64,000 nt of DNA from CAWAHD01 sp963781785 (GTDB lineage: Bacteria > Planctomycetota > Planctomycetia > Isosphaerales > Isosphaeraceae). The notes below the pieces were generated by a model. It was not told the origin of the DNA, did no database searches, and saw only the letters and a program-made list of their open reading frames with translations. A program made the translations under genes and the position numbers. Shown here one piece after another: positions 18,373 to 27,003 of this stretch (position 1 is its first letter; every line of letters begins with the position of its first letter). The stretch lies in NCBI GenBank assembly GCA_963781785.1, contig CAWAHD010000002.1, positions 248,001-312,000 of the forward strand. The letters are read 5' to 3'.

Positions 18373-20184
18373 GCTGAACCCTGCCAGCAGCAGCAATGCG
18401 GACAGGACCAGCTCCCGCACGAACGAATCCCGCCGTACCGGATCCGCCTCCTTTACAATCACATCCCGATCGCCGGCTTGACCTTGCGACGGAGCCACCT
18501 CACCCTCGCTGGGTTCGTTGGGAAATTCAGCCACCTCATCGTTCTTGGTCTCCGGTGGAATTCCAGCCACCTCACGCTCGCTGGGTTCGTTGGGAAATTC
18601 AGCCACCTCACCCTCGTTGGGTTCGCTGGGAAATTCAGCCACCTCGTGGTTTTTGGTCTCCGCGGAAAATCCAGCCACCTCGCGGCCGCTCGGCTCGAGT
18701 TCGGTTTCTGTCGATTCCATCGAATCGACCGGCTCGGGATGACCCGGAGCGATCGTATGATTGGGATCGATCGTGACCAGCCTGGCGATCGTGCTGGTCG
18801 GATCGAAGAGACCAGGATCTCTCTCCGTTGCTGGTTGCGAGTCGTGAGCTTGCGGATCGAGGCAGCCCTCGGTGGCCTGTCGTCCGAGTTCGGACTTCGC
18901 CCACGGGTCGTCGGTTGTCGGATCGGTGAAGCTGTCACAGTACTCCCGCGTGTGTTGTCCGATTTCGGATTTTGGATGGAGAGATTCGGATTTCGGGTCC
19001 CACTCGTCGGTTCGCCCATAAGCCTCCTGGGCCGCCATTCGGGCCCGGCGCTCCATCTCCGCCACGTAGCCCTCGTTGGGCGTATCGTAAATCTCATCCC
19101 AGGGTCCCGGGCCGCTCGGATCGCGGAATTCGCGGGCTTCGCGCCGCGGCTCGCGGTCGTCGTCTTTCGTCTTGCGACGAAGCTTCGCGAACGCCTCCAG
19201 GGATTTGACCATCGCCCGCTGGCTGCTCGTCGAATAGCGCCTCAGAAGTTCTCCGGTATGGCTGTCGTCGAATGACAGGCAGGCCACGTTGCGGTCTGCC
19301 TCCGCTAAGGCGCGCTCCTGGGCCACAGCGAGCTTTGCCTGAAGCGCCTCGACCGCTCGATCAACGATCGATCGCAACACCTGACGCTCTTTCTCATCGT
19401 CACCCGAGTCGAGCAAATCCGGGTACTGCCGGTCGAGGGCTCGTCGATAGCGCTGGTACTCGACCCGCGTCAATTCGCCCCGGAGCTCCAGCCAGGCTTC
19501 GTCGCGCGCCGGGTTGGTCGTCCAGGCCCTGAAGTGGATTTCAAGTACCCGACGGTCCCAGATCGCGGCAAGCGGACTTCTACCGAGCAACCGGATGGCC
19601 CGGAACCTGTGGACCGCTTGCCAGCGACCGGGCGGCTCCAGAAGTGCCCTGAGGTCGGCCCACTCTGCAAGCAGAAGCCGGCACCCAGGCACCGTACGAA
19701 CAAGCGAATCAACCAGCGTCTCGGGGTCCTCCGGATCATCCGGGATGGGGCTATACGATACGCGCTCTCCTCCATTCAAATATTGCTCACTTCCGTAGGT
19801 TTCAATCGGACCTTGACGACTGTGGAAGAGCCGCTTGAGCAGGCCCTTGGCCTCGACTTCGAGACGGTGGTCCGCGTTGTCGATGTTGGCCGAAATGCGC
19901 GCGGCCTGGGCGGCGAGCGTGCGTTCGTAAATGACGGAACTTTGAACGGTCGAAAGGAGCAGCGAGCGCTCGCCCTCAGTCCTAGGCCCCATCGAGGAGA
20001 ACATCTCGTCGATGCGATCTTCGACCTCCGCGTCCTGCTCGCCTGGAATCAGAGAGCGGCGAGAGCGAAACCCATGAGTCTCGGCGTTTTTCCGAGAAAT
20101 TAATTTTCCAGCGACTGTCGTCGGGCCTTTTGAGCGGCTCCCGTTCAAGCGGCTGGAATCGATACGTTTTTGCGATGTTGTCAT
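17563..20184 (-). CDS. Planctomycete hypothetical protein with 12-residue tandem repeats; 3' part uncertain
   Basis: The frame is open for 873 aa. The N-terminus (SRLNGSRSKGPTTVAGKLISRKNAETHG) is a basic Gly-Pro-Thr-x-x-Gly-Lys motif found in many planctomycete proteins of unknown role. The middle is charged and helical (EVEAKGLLKRLFHSRQ, LRSIVDRAVEALQAKLAVAQERALAEAD). It is followed by about five 12-residue repeats of the EVAEFPNEPSEG type, then a possible membrane helix (ELVLSALLLLAGF). The last 270 codons lie antisense to the well-supported D-amino-acid oxidase gene, so the true end is probably near 18370 and the natural stop has been lost or is misread. I see no known domain. Its own 20.2 kb start is flanked by palindromic repeats. 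Confidence 0.55.
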   Translation of the reverse strand: MTTSQKRIDSSRLNGSRSKGPTTVAGKLISRKNAETHGFRSRRSLIPGEQDAEVEDRIDEMFSSMGPRTEGERSLLLSTVQSSVIYERTLAAQAARISANIDNADHRLEVEAKGLLKRLFHSRQGPIETYGSEQYLNGGERVSYSPIPDDPEDPETLVDSLVRTVPGCRLLLAEWADLRALLEPPGRWQAVHRFRAIRLLGRSPLAAIWDRRVLEIHFRAWTTNPARDEAWLELRGELTRVEYQRYRRALDRQYPDLLDSGDDEKERQVLRSIVDRAVEALQAKLAVAQERALAEADRNVACLSFDDSHTGELLRRYSTSSQRAMVKSLEAFAKLRRKTKDDDREPRREAREFRDPSGPGPWDEIYDTPNEGYVAEMERRARMAAQEAYGRTDEWDPKSESLHPKSEIGQHTREYCDSFTDPTTDDPWAKSELGRQATEGCLDPQAHDSQPATERDPGLFDPTSTIARLVTIDPNHTIAPGHPEPVDSMESTETELEPSGREVAGFSAETKNHEVAEFPSEPNEGEVAEFPNEPSEREVAGIPPETKNDEVAEFPNEPSEGEVAPSQGQAGDRDVIVKEADPVRRDSFVRELVLSALLLLAGFSSGSRFLSDHKPLDVFRDFESATPGERDTRPAVPVIVHDAGARLVLEADVLAARRPQAGTNRLGGVDLGALEGRQEIDATAIHLADRLVVRQPDVQVPEIGLGQTTQDQHVPPARHDEHEAPLSALSVVGDAMGLGDPWDRGPIVPDTDQRTAQRIHRVVRELPGPQASAIDDRIDSKLPGQLLLLPGERAGDPGFQDAAARTSGLAEQPRHVLIGVDHRREMRIRVLQTQLGIDAILRDQRGVMPEPVNLVAKLVHLLAVKLRLPRPAA
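18493..18684. repeat. 36-bp tandem repeat inside the hypothetical gene
   Basis: Five full copies and one partial copy of a 36-bp unit starting AGCCACCTCACCCTCGCTGG, each encoding 12 residues on the minus strand. Two variants alternate: EVAEFPNEPSEG and EVAGIPPETKND. The copies are nearly identical at the DNA level, so the array is recent and probably variable in length between strains. Confidence 0.85.
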
Positions 20185-20249
20185 ATGGATGTCTTTCTTG
20201 ATGATCGATCGGAATCAGGAACTGCGCGAGAATCAGCCACGGGACTGTC

Positions 20250-20394
20250 GTATTTCGCGGGGTGAAAGAGAGGACTTTCGCGGAGCGAAAGGCGACACTG
20301 GTTTTCGCGTACCGAAGGGTGACGCTTGGTGTCGTGGGGCGCAAGAGAGTACTTTCGCGGAGCGAAAGGCGACACTTACTTTCGCGGAGCGAAA
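20250..20394. repeat. Cluster of TTTCGCGGAGCGAAA palindromes
   Basis: Exact copies of the 15-bp dyad TTTCGCGGAGCGAAA (6-bp arms, GGA loop) at 20276-20290, 20353-20367 and 20380-20394, each followed by GGCGACA. Decayed copies lie near 20253 and 20302. They fill the 400-bp gap between two hypothetical genes. Other copies in the window are at 27099, 29490 and, inverted with a longer loop, at 55353. This is a dispersed REP-like family; short apparent reading frames across it are artefacts of the repeat. Confidence 0.85.
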
Positions 20395-20586
20395 GGCGAC
20401 ATTGGTTGTCGCGCGGCGCCTTGGTGAGTCGAGCCGCACAATGGCTGGTGTCGATGGTCACGGTTTCGAGCCTGTGGGGCCACGCCGGAGGCGCTATCGG
20501 ATCGGACCGATCGGACGGATGGGTCGCGACGGCCGGCCCGGGCAGATTCTCCGGCGGGCCCAGCGGACATTGTGAAGCTGCCGCCG

Positions 20587-21012
20587 TCATTTGAGTTTGG
20601 AACCGGACGGAACGAACTTGTACATGTTAGCACTCTCCTGTTCAAGCCTGGCCAAGAGCTCCGTGAGCTCGGCGAGCCGTTTCCGAACCTCGAATCGCCT
20701 GGAGACCTGGAGCCACTTGTCGATGAGGATGCTCCCGGCCCGAAGCTTGACGTGGTCGGTGGTGCCGCACCGGAGCGCCGTGAAGATCTCATCCATGGCC
20801 ACTTCGGCGCGGGTCATCAGCTTGCCCGAGAGCCGATCGTGGACGCGATTGCGGTGGGCGTCCACGAGCCCTCGGAACTCGGGCAGCATGCACCACTCGT
20901 CGGCCAATTCGACCGGGGTGTGGTGCTTGACGGCCCAGGACTGCGCCGTACGGCCGCACGCGACGGCCTGGGCGAGACTCTTCAATTTGTCATCGGTTGG
21001 TGTTGGTGCCAT
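20587..21012 (-). CDS. Hypothetical protein with predicted HTH-like N-terminus
   Basis: A 141-aa soluble protein. The N-terminus (LKSLAQAVACGRTAQSWAVKHHTPVELADEW) could form a helix-turn-helix similar to small terminase subunits or DNA-binding regulators. The rest is helical (HRNRVHDRLSGKLMTRAEVAMDEIFTAL, then KLRAGSILIDKWLQVSRRFEVRKRLAELTELLARLEQE, probably a coiled coil). I recognise the pattern from planctomycete hypothetical proteins but not a function. It lies upstream of the repeat-bearing hypothetical gene on the same strand, separated by 400 bp of palindromes, and the two may form a recurring pair. Confidence 0.6.
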   Translation of the reverse strand: MAPTPTDDKLKSLAQAVACGRTAQSWAVKHHTPVELADEWCMLPEFRGLVDAHRNRVHDRLSGKLMTRAEVAMDEIFTALRCGTTDHVKLRAGSILIDKWLQVSRRFEVRKRLAELTELLARLEQESANMYKFVPSGSKLK

Positions 21013-21505
21013 GGTGCGATATGACCTCGATTGCCAGCGCCGGCGGGACCCCGTACATTTTGCTCAGTCCTCAGACTTCGCCGGCTCGCCACCCAATACG
21101 ATCTACAATTTCCCCGGAATCGGTGCGTAATTCCGCGCGGAGCCAGGCTAAAACGGCATGAGATCGCATCATTCCGGGGCAACGCGCCCCGTCGCAACCC
21201 GATGCGCCCCCGAGGTATTGATCCAGGATCGCTACAATCGGACCGCTCCGGAATCCGAATGGAAAATCGGGACTGATCACCTGGTCGATTTTGGCCAGCA
21301 GGCCACCGGCCTGTGGCATAAGGCTCATGCCGGATCAGGGACGTCGTATCGCAGCGAGCGACGATTACGGCGTGGGAGGCTGAAGACGTGTTCGATGCGA
21401 ACAGTCCGGCCGGCAGGCGCCACGAGATCTTTGGTAGAATCGTAGACGATCGTTCGATTGACCAACTGCAGAGAACAGACTCGGCTTGTGACGCCGAAGT
21501 GACCC
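21013..21505. other. Intergenic region with no recognised gene
   Basis: This stretch of 493 bp separates divergent genes. Apparent reading frames on both strands have unnatural composition and match nothing I know. No hairpin or repeat stands out. Confidence 0.4.
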
Positions 21506-21910
21506 ATGGTGCCAGCCGTTTCGCCTTTGTGGGATGACGCGGTCGACGGGCCATCCCAGAAGACAATCCGCAGGTTGCAACTGCTCAGGCAATTGAGCCT
21601 CGCCGCGCAACTGCGAGCGCTGATCACACTCGGCTCCGAAGTCCTGGCGCTCTTGCTGATCTCGATGATCATTGGAGCGATGGAGATCAGGACAGAAGGC
21701 GCCCTGACGGCCGCGGGGTTGGTCGGTGTCTTCGGTGTGCCCGGACTCGTGTGCTGGATCTGGACGGTCAAGGTCTGTCGCCATTCCGTGCAATGCCCCG
21801 CATGTGGAAACAGTCTTTGGTCGTGCGGAACCGGGAACTTCAAGGCTCGCCGAATACGAATCAGGGATGATGTCCACTGTTGCCCGCACTGCGGTATTCC
21901 GTTCGGCTGA
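21506..21910 (+). CDS. Small membrane protein with C-terminal zinc ribbon
   Basis: A 134-aa protein with two hydrophobic segments (around residues 40-60, EVLALLLISMIIGAM, and 68-88, AAGLVGVFGVPGLVCWIWTV). These are followed by a zinc-ribbon knuckle pair: CPACGNSLW near residue 98 and CCPHCGIPFG at the very end. The ribbon is expected on the cytoplasmic side. I do not recognise a specific family. The start has no strong ribosome site, and it is the only gene between two poorly coding stretches. Confidence 0.6.
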   Translation: MVPAVSPLWDDAVDGPSQKTIRRLQLLRQLSLAAQLRALITLGSEVLALLLISMIIGAMEIRTEGALTAAGLVGVFGVPGLVCWIWTVKVCRHSVQCPACGNSLWSCGTGNFKARRIRIRDDVHCCPHCGIPFG

Positions 21911-22048
21911 GGAGGCATGGGCATCATCGATGCTGGAGCAGGTGAGCTCCCAAGGGCTGGGCTGATGACAATCAGGCGTAAGCCGTCTCGAAGGGACGGC
22001 TTCAAGACGGGTGTTTCTCTTGCGCAATCAAACAATGCCGCGAACAAC

Positions 22049-22074
22049 TTTCCCCCCCTTCGCAAGGGGGGAAA
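22049..22074. repeat. Hairpin TTCCCCCCCTT-CGC-AAGGGGGGAA
   Basis: A near-perfect inverted repeat with 10-bp arms ahead of the SnoaL-like gene. It could terminate transcription from the upstream zinc-ribbon gene, although no T-run follows, or be another dispersed palindrome. Confidence 0.5.
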
Positions 22075-22164
22075 ACAGGCGCAACCACACCGGAGGGAAC
22101 ACTGGGCTTGCGAAAGTCCAGGTTTTCAACACGCTACCCAAGCGCAACCGAAGGGAAACACCCG

Positions 22165-22641
22165 ATGACCCCCGACCGAAACAAGGCTGCGGTCGTGCGC
22201 TTGATCGATGAGGTCTGGAGCCAGGGTAACCTGGACGTGGCCGACGAGTTGATCGCGCCCGCGTACGTGATTCACCACGATCCCGGAGACCCGTGGGAGT
22301 CGAAGACCTTGAACCACGAATCGTTCAAGGAGCGGGTTGTCCATGCGCGGACCATCTTCCCGGACCTGCGGTTCCAGATCCTGGAACTGATCGCGGAAGG
22401 AGACAAGGTGGCCGTGAGCTGGAGATTCCGCGGGACACAGGCGGGCCCGCTTCCGGGTATGCCCGCTTCGGGAAAACCGGTCGAGGTCTCGGGGATCACG
22501 ATCTATGACTTTGAGGGCGACAAGATCGCCGGCCACTGGCAGGAAATCGATCGAGTCGGTCTCATGCAGCAACTCGGCGGTTCGGGTCCGAAGGGTGAGC
22601 AGATCAGGTATGGCATTTCCCAGGATTCCAACTCGGCATAA
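22165..22641 (+). CDS. SnoaL-like / ester cyclase family protein
   Basis: A 158-aa protein of the NTF2-like fold. It starts MTPDRNKAAVVRLIDEVWSQGNLDVADELIAPAYVIH and has the family's FPDLRFQILELIAEGDKVAVSWRFRGTQ, LPGMPASGKPVEVSGITIYDFEGDKIAGHWQEID and a short polar tail. The family includes polyketide cyclases and many uncharacterised proteins with a small-molecule pocket; no specific reaction can be assigned. The ATG at 22165 has AAGGGAAA upstream, which decides against the longer frame beginning at 22108. No signal peptide. Confidence 0.88.
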   Translation: MTPDRNKAAVVRLIDEVWSQGNLDVADELIAPAYVIHHDPGDPWESKTLNHESFKERVVHARTIFPDLRFQILELIAEGDKVAVSWRFRGTQAGPLPGMPASGKPVEVSGITIYDFEGDKIAGHWQEIDRVGLMQQLGGSGPKGEQIRYGISQDSNSA

Positions 22642-22686
22642 GATCGTCTCTAGCAGAGCATCTTTCAACAGGTCAGGAATCATGCC

Positions 22687-23328
22687 ATGAGACGCTTTCG
22701 TTTCCACCTCGGCACGCTCGTGATCCTCGTCCTGCTCCTGGGGGTCTCATTTGCTGCCCTGCGTGAGTCCAATGAGACCTGGGATAGCAGCATTTTCAGC
22801 ATGACGATCGGTGCTCTGTCGATCTCGATCCTGCTTGCCATCTATCGAACTGACAGAAGACGGGCATTCTGGCTGGGGTTCGCTCTTTGTGGGTCGACCT
22901 ATCTGGGACTGACCCTCGTGCCTCCGGTCGAGTCCAGGCTGATCACGAAAAAGGTGCTGGCCTACCTTGCCTCAAAGATGCTCCGATTGGGCCCAAACGA
23001 CATCGACGGGTGGATGGACATCGCGTTCGCCAATAGTTCGCTACCGATACCTCTCCAAGTCAACAAGTCGACGGGCACCGACATGACGGTGATGTTCATC
23101 GATCAACCGACACCGAGCGCGGCTCGGAAGATCGTTGTGACACCACTGGTGACAGGATCGAGCGGCTCGATTGAGAACTTCGTTCGGATTGGACACTCGC
23201 TCCTGGCGCTTTTAACAGCATTCCTCGGCGGGATGGCCTCGCGCTACTTCTTCGCCAAGAATCGAGAGCCCGATTCAGGACCAGTCTGGGCTGTCGAGCC
23301 CCGCAGGCCATTCTCGTCGACATTCTGA
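22687..23328 (+). CDS. Planctomycete hypothetical membrane protein
   Basis: A 213-aa protein starting MRRFRFHLGTLVILVLLLGVSFAALRES, a leader seen on many planctomycete membrane proteins. Hydrophobic segments lie at about residues 9-26, 38-54 and 60-78, with a fourth near residue 165 (HSLLALLTAFLGGMASRYFF). Between the third and fourth is an 80-residue soluble loop. Function unknown. It is convergent with the propeller gene, and the two 3' ends overlap by 85 bp. Confidence 0.75.
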   Translation: MRRFRFHLGTLVILVLLLGVSFAALRESNETWDSSIFSMTIGALSISILLAIYRTDRRRAFWLGFALCGSTYLGLTLVPPVESRLITKKVLAYLASKMLRLGPNDIDGWMDIAFANSSLPIPLQVNKSTGTDMTVMFIDQPTPSAARKIVVTPLVTGSSGSIENFVRIGHSLLALLTAFLGGMASRYFFAKNREPDSGPVWAVEPRRPFSSTF

Positions 23329-24461
23329 TTTTGCGGCTCTTCTACCAAGAGTGTGGGTAACTTTGGACCCTTTTTCAGCCCGGATTTCCCAGTTTGGTCG
23401 TTTGCGGGAGCGTGCGCCGGCCTAGCTGGTAACCGAGGCGGCTTGGTTGCAGAAAAATTGGTGAAGGTCTTGCCGTCGTAGCGGCATGCGCCCGCGTCGG
23501 CGCTGCCGAACCAGATGTTTCCGGCCTTGTCTTCGAGCATGCAATAGACAGTTAGGCTGCTGAGGCCCTCCTTTTGAGTGAAACGCTTGAGGGACTTGCC
23601 ATCGTATCGGCTCGCGCCACCTCCCTTGCCTTCGGGAAAACTCCCGGGATGCCCGAACCAGAGGTTTCCCGCTCGATCGATGATCATCGAGCCCACAAAA
23701 TCATCCAGCAGCCCTTCTTTGGAAGTGAATGTCGCCAAAGTCTTGCCGTCGTAACGGAAGGCCCCCTCCTGGCCGCCGAACCAAAGGTTCCCTGATCGGT
23801 CCACGACCATCGAACGAACATTCACGAACGGTTTTCCGACCTGGTCGGCGAGATTGGAAAACGATTTGCCGTCGTAGGAGCAAACGCCTCCCTGGGTTCC
23901 AAACCAGATTCGCCCCGAAGCATCTTGGGCGATCGTATATACCGAGTTATCGACGAGCCCTTCCTTCGTAGTGAAGTTGGTCATCGACTTGCCGTCGTAA
24001 CGACTTACGCCGTTTCCGGTGCCGAACCAGATGTTTGCATCGCGATCTTCGAAGATCCACATCACGTCGTTGTTGCCCAGGCCCTCTTTTTCCGTGAACT
24101 TCTTGAACGACTTCCCGTCATATCGCGACGCGCCGCCGGTGATGGAGCCGAACCACAGTGCGCCCGATCGAGCTTCCAGCAGCGAAAAGATTCGTGTCTT
24201 CGCCAGGCCCACTTCTTCCGAGAAGTTTGCAAACTCCTTGCCGTCGTAGCGAATCGCGCCGCCAAACGTGGCGAACCAGATGTTCCCAGAACGATCCTCC
24301 CGCATGTTGCGAATGATCACCCGCGGCATGTACGAGGTCGACTTGGCCGCAGTCGGCGTGAAGTGGGGATCGCGATTTTCAGACTGGCCGACCGAGCTTG
24401 AGATGGCGAGCAACCCCGCAATCAAGCGGGCGTAACTGTTGGACAGCAGGGGAAGTGGCAT
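23244..24461 (-). CDS. Regulator-propeller (Reg_prop) repeat protein, secreted
   Basis: A 405-aa protein. Start 24461 follows GGAGGAAAG directly, which decides it over an ATG 15 bp upstream. A signal peptide is likely (ARLIAGLLAISSSVGQ). At least seven repeats of about 40 residues follow, each with a pattern such as DRSGNIWFATFGGAIRYDGKEFANFSEEVGL: the two-component regulator propeller blade (DxxGxxWFG and YDGKxxxxFT). Such propellers normally form the periplasmic sensor of hybrid histidine kinases; here no kinase or DNA-binding domain follows, only a Pro/Lys-rich tail overlapping the convergent neighbour. It may sense a polysaccharide or act as a secreted scaffold. The tail after about residue 340 is less certain. 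Confidence 0.88.
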   Translation of the reverse strand: MPLPLLSNSYARLIAGLLAISSSVGQSENRDPHFTPTAAKSTSYMPRVIIRNMREDRSGNIWFATFGGAIRYDGKEFANFSEEVGLAKTRIFSLLEARSGALWFGSITGGASRYDGKSFKKFTEKEGLGNNDVMWIFEDRDANIWFGTGNGVSRYDGKSMTNFTTKEGLVDNSVYTIAQDASGRIWFGTQGGVCSYDGKSFSNLADQVGKPFVNVRSMVVDRSGNLWFGGQEGAFRYDGKTLATFTSKEGLLDDFVGSMIIDRAGNLWFGHPGSFPEGKGGGASRYDGKSLKRFTQKEGLSSLTVYCMLEDKAGNIWFGSADAGACRYDGKTFTNFSATKPPRLPARPAHAPANDQTGKSGLKKGPKLPTLLVEEPQNQNVDENGLRGSTAQTGPESGSRFLAKK

Positions 24462-24625
24462 CTTTCCTCCGATCAAGGGTGAAGCGAGTTTGGCCCGAAG
24501 GTTGCGCGGTCTGTCGGACGGAGATCAATATACCCCCGAGTGGCCCTTTACGCGGTCACGGCTTTGTAACGACACCAGGTCAGCGGCCGACTCGCTCGCG
24601 AGGAGATGTTTCGAGAAAAGCCCGT

Positions 24626-25851
24626 TCAGATCTCTGGCAACATGCACGTGAGGATTTTGAGGCGGAGGTACTCTTCGTCTCGAAGTCCGTAGGCTCGTCG
24701 TTGGATCACGCGGATCTTGTTGTTGATCCGTTCGACGAAGCCCAGCGGCACCTTGTTTTCCTCCAGGCAATACGACGCGATCCCGTCCCAGTGCTCCTCG
24801 ACCATCCGCGCGAACTTCTCGTACGGCTTGAGTCGCTGCCACCTCAGGGCCGACTTCCAACGCTCGAAGAATCGCCGCGCCCACACCTCTCGCTTGTAGT
24901 CCCACAGTTGGCTGAACATCTCCTTGAGCAGGTAGGCCTTGTTCAACGTCCGGTTCGCCTTGAACAGCGCCTTCAGCGACTGACGCCCCTCCTGCGAGAG
25001 GTTGGCCCGGCGGGACAGAAGCGTGTACTTCTGGCTCTTGATAAACCGTCGGTCTTTCCCCGAGAGCCGGGCGTATTCGCTCTTACGAACCTTGTCCAAG
25101 GCCTCGTTCAAGTGCTTGAGGATGTGGAACTTGTCGTACAGGATCTCGGTTTGAGGCGCGTTTCCCGCCTTGAGCGTGGAGTTGCGAAACGGCTTCCACA
25201 TGTCCATGACGGCCAGGCGGATTCCCCGGCATTTCCGCGGCCCCAGCCACTGGAAGAAGAGATCCATGCTCTTCTCGGATCGGTCCGTACCTCCGAACCA
25301 GATCGGCCGGCCGCGGACCAGGTCGCTCACGATGATGCGGTCGTTGTGTCCACTGCCGATGGAGAGTTCGTCGATGCCGAGCACCTTCGGACCGGGCGTC
25401 CCGGCCCGTCGGAGTTGCTCGCCCATGTACTCCATCTCCAGCGCCTTGACCGTCCTCCAATCGAGGCGGAGTTCGCGCGCCACATCCCGGATCGTCGAGG
25501 CGCGACAGCGCCGCCCCACATAGAAGGCGAACCGTTTGGTGTAGAAGGGGTTGTTGGCCAACCACGGCAGATGCTCCCGCTTCACGGCGCCGCAGCTCCG
25601 GCAAGACACGCGCCGCACCTCGAACTCCAGGTATACCCGGGTGTCGCCACAGGAGAGGTCGCGTACTCGACGGGTCTTGCGGTCATAGAAGGTTCGCTGA
25701 CTCCGCCCGCAGGCACCGCAGTCCGTTTTTTCCCCCGTCGCAGGAGCCGCACGATACGCGCCTTTGGATCTCCGAAGATGCCACGGACCCTGGCCTCCGG
25801 ACGGAAACCGATAAACCGGTACGCATCTTCCAGCCGACGTTGTTTTCGCAT
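24626..25851 (-). CDS. ISL3-family transposase, one frameshift
   Basis: About 408 aa when one A is restored in a six-A run (T run at 25726-25731). The N-terminus (MRKQRRLEDAYRFIGF) leads to a zinc-binding region with CGACGRSQ just after the shift and CRSCGAVKREHLPWL further on. Next come a helix-turn-helix (TIRDVARELRLDWRTVKALE) and the DDE catalytic domain: GIDELSIGSGHNDRIIVSDL, AVMDMWKPFRNSTLKAGN, YDKFHILKHLNEALDKVRK and a C-terminal IASYCLEENKVPLGFVERINNKIRVIQRRAYG. This is the DDE_Tnp_ISL3 arrangement. If the frameshift is real, the element is inactive. Confidence 0.88.
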
Positions 25852-25964
25852 CCGGTCATCATGCCGGATTCTTCGCGCCGAGGAGAAGCCAAAACTTCCT
25901 TGAAAGGAAGAGGTTTGAGGGCCGTCACACGCGGTTTTTTACCCACACGCTTTGTAGAAGAGCC
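24626..25964 (-). mobile_element. ISL3-family insertion sequence, right end located
   Basis: Beyond the transposase start, the sequence read inward from 25964 begins GGCTCTTCTACAAAGCGTGT, the style of terminal inverted repeat seen on ISL3 elements. The eight bases after it (GATTTTGC, 25965-25972) would be the target duplication. I could not find a matching repeat or the same eight bases on the other side (24480-24625), so the left end is missing or diverged and the start given is only the transposase stop. Confidence 0.55.
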
Positions 25965-26009
25965 GATTTTGCATGCCTTCTCTGGATGCCGCATCAGACT
26001 GCCACATTG

Positions 26010-26106
26010 TCCTTCGTTTCCTTCGTGTCCTTCTGTTCAAAAGTTGTTAGTGCCTGCATGGCCTTATTCCCAGATTGGAACAGAAGGTAACGAAGCAAAC
26101 GAAGAA
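26010..26106. repeat. Imperfect long inverted repeat
   Basis: The 28-bp arm at about 26011-26038 (CCTTCGTTTCCTTCGTGTCC...) is almost the reverse complement of 26078-26106 (GAACAGAAGGTAACGAAGC...), separated by 40 bp. It forms a long stem-loop just outside the insertion sequence. The TTCGTTTCCTTCTGTTC style is a dispersed element that I associate with planctomycete genomes. Confidence 0.6.
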
Positions 26107-26210
26107 TTCGCGGAACGTTTCAGCGGACCAGCCTGCCCAGCGGAAGCTCGCCGGATGCGTCTTTCCCCGATTCACGTCGACGTCGAACGGCATCGACCCT
26201 CTCGTAGACG

Positions 26211-26295
26211 AGGCTGGACTTGGGATCGGTACGACGTTTGCGCCATGAGCCGCGACGGAACGAACCTGCGTCGTATCACTTGCAGCGCCACGTGA
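26211..26295 (+). pseudogene. Possible remnant of a WD40-like (PD40/TolB-type) repeat gene
   Basis: A short plus-strand stretch encodes WDRYDVCAMSRDGTNLRRIT before a stop at 26293-26295. This matches the PD40 beta-propeller consensus (DIYAMNADGTNLRRLT) found in TolB-like and peptidase propellers. No start, upstream domain or following blade is present, so it would be a decayed fragment next to the insertion sequence. Confidence 0.35.
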
Positions 26296-26351
26296 GGCGG
26301 CGTCGACGGCTTGATCAGGTGTCGCGACTGCACCCTCCGTCCCCCGCCAAT

Positions 26352-26720
26352 CTACCCGATGGTGAACGACGGGACGCACTCCTTGGGCGTGGTCTCGGCC
26401 AGCAGGAAGTAGCAGTAGGCCAGGTGGGCCGCCCACTCCGCCTTGAGCGAAAGGTGGAAGTCGACGCTCCCCAGGTGCCGCTGGAGCAATTCGATCTCCC
26501 GCCAGAGCACCGCCAACATGTCCCATCCGACGAAGTAGACGGGGTCCGACACGCCCAGGACGGTCAGATGAGTGATGCCGACCTCGCGCAGCCGGGGGAT
26601 GCTCCAGAACTGTTTGCTCGAACTGTGCGTGCCGAGCAGGAAATACGGCGCCGGCACCTCGATCGGCGTCGTTACGTCGCGGGCCTCGTCCCAATAGTCG
26701 ATGTCGATACTCCGGGTCAT
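26352..26720 (-). CDS. Hypothetical protein, 122 aa
   Basis: A compact soluble protein (MTRSIDIDYWDEARDVTTPIEVPAPYF..., ending AETTPKECVPSFTIG) with balanced composition, two Trp-rich segments (FVGWDMLAVLWREIELLQRHL) and a helical C-terminal half. No family recognised. Its ATG overlaps the stop of the small upstream frame by four bases (ATGA), implying translational coupling. Next to the insertion sequence and repeats, it belongs to the accessory-looking part of the window. Confidence 0.6.
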   Translation of the reverse strand: MTRSIDIDYWDEARDVTTPIEVPAPYFLLGTHSSSKQFWSIPRLREVGITHLTVLGVSDPVYFVGWDMLAVLWREIELLQRHLGSVDFHLSLKAEWAAHLAYCYFLLAETTPKECVPSFTIG

Positions 26721-26851
26721 GTTCCCGTTCGCTCTCGCCCCCGCCGCCTGACGTTAGCCCCGTATTCCGCCGCCATCGTTCCTTCGGCGTCCCACACGAC
26801 TTGGCCGCGGCGGAATAGCGGGGCGCTGTAGAAACCGGCCGGCACATCCAC
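26717..26851 (-). CDS. Very small ORF coupled to the 122-aa hypothetical gene
   Basis: About 44 residues from a GTG (MDVPAGFYSAPLFRRGQVVW...), ending in the ATGA overlap with the next gene. Composition looks protein-like, and the exact overlap supports a two-gene unit. The true start may lie further upstream, across an AAAAAA run where a one-base slip would bring an ATG into frame. No homologue recognised. Confidence 0.35.
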   Translation of the reverse strand: MDVPAGFYSAPLFRRGQVVWDAEGTMAAEYGANVRRRGRERTGT

Positions 26852-27003
26852 CAGTCCGCTGCATTTTTTCGCAGACCAAGTCGGCTGGCTCGGTTCTCAC
26901 TTGGACGATTGTATCGCGGTCTCAACAAGTGCCGCCAGCCGAGGCTCCGCCACGAAAGGAGCAGCGGGGGCTGGCAGCCAGTGAGGCACCGTTGTACAGA
27001 TCG

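Noticed and set aside
18493..18684. CRISPR array from 36-bp repeats
   Set aside because: No spacers; the repeat is in frame and encodes a 12-residue protein repeat.
24480..24625. Left inverted repeat and target duplication of the ISL3 element
   Set aside because: No sequence here matches the GGCTCTTC end or the GATTTTGC flank, so no left boundary is claimed.
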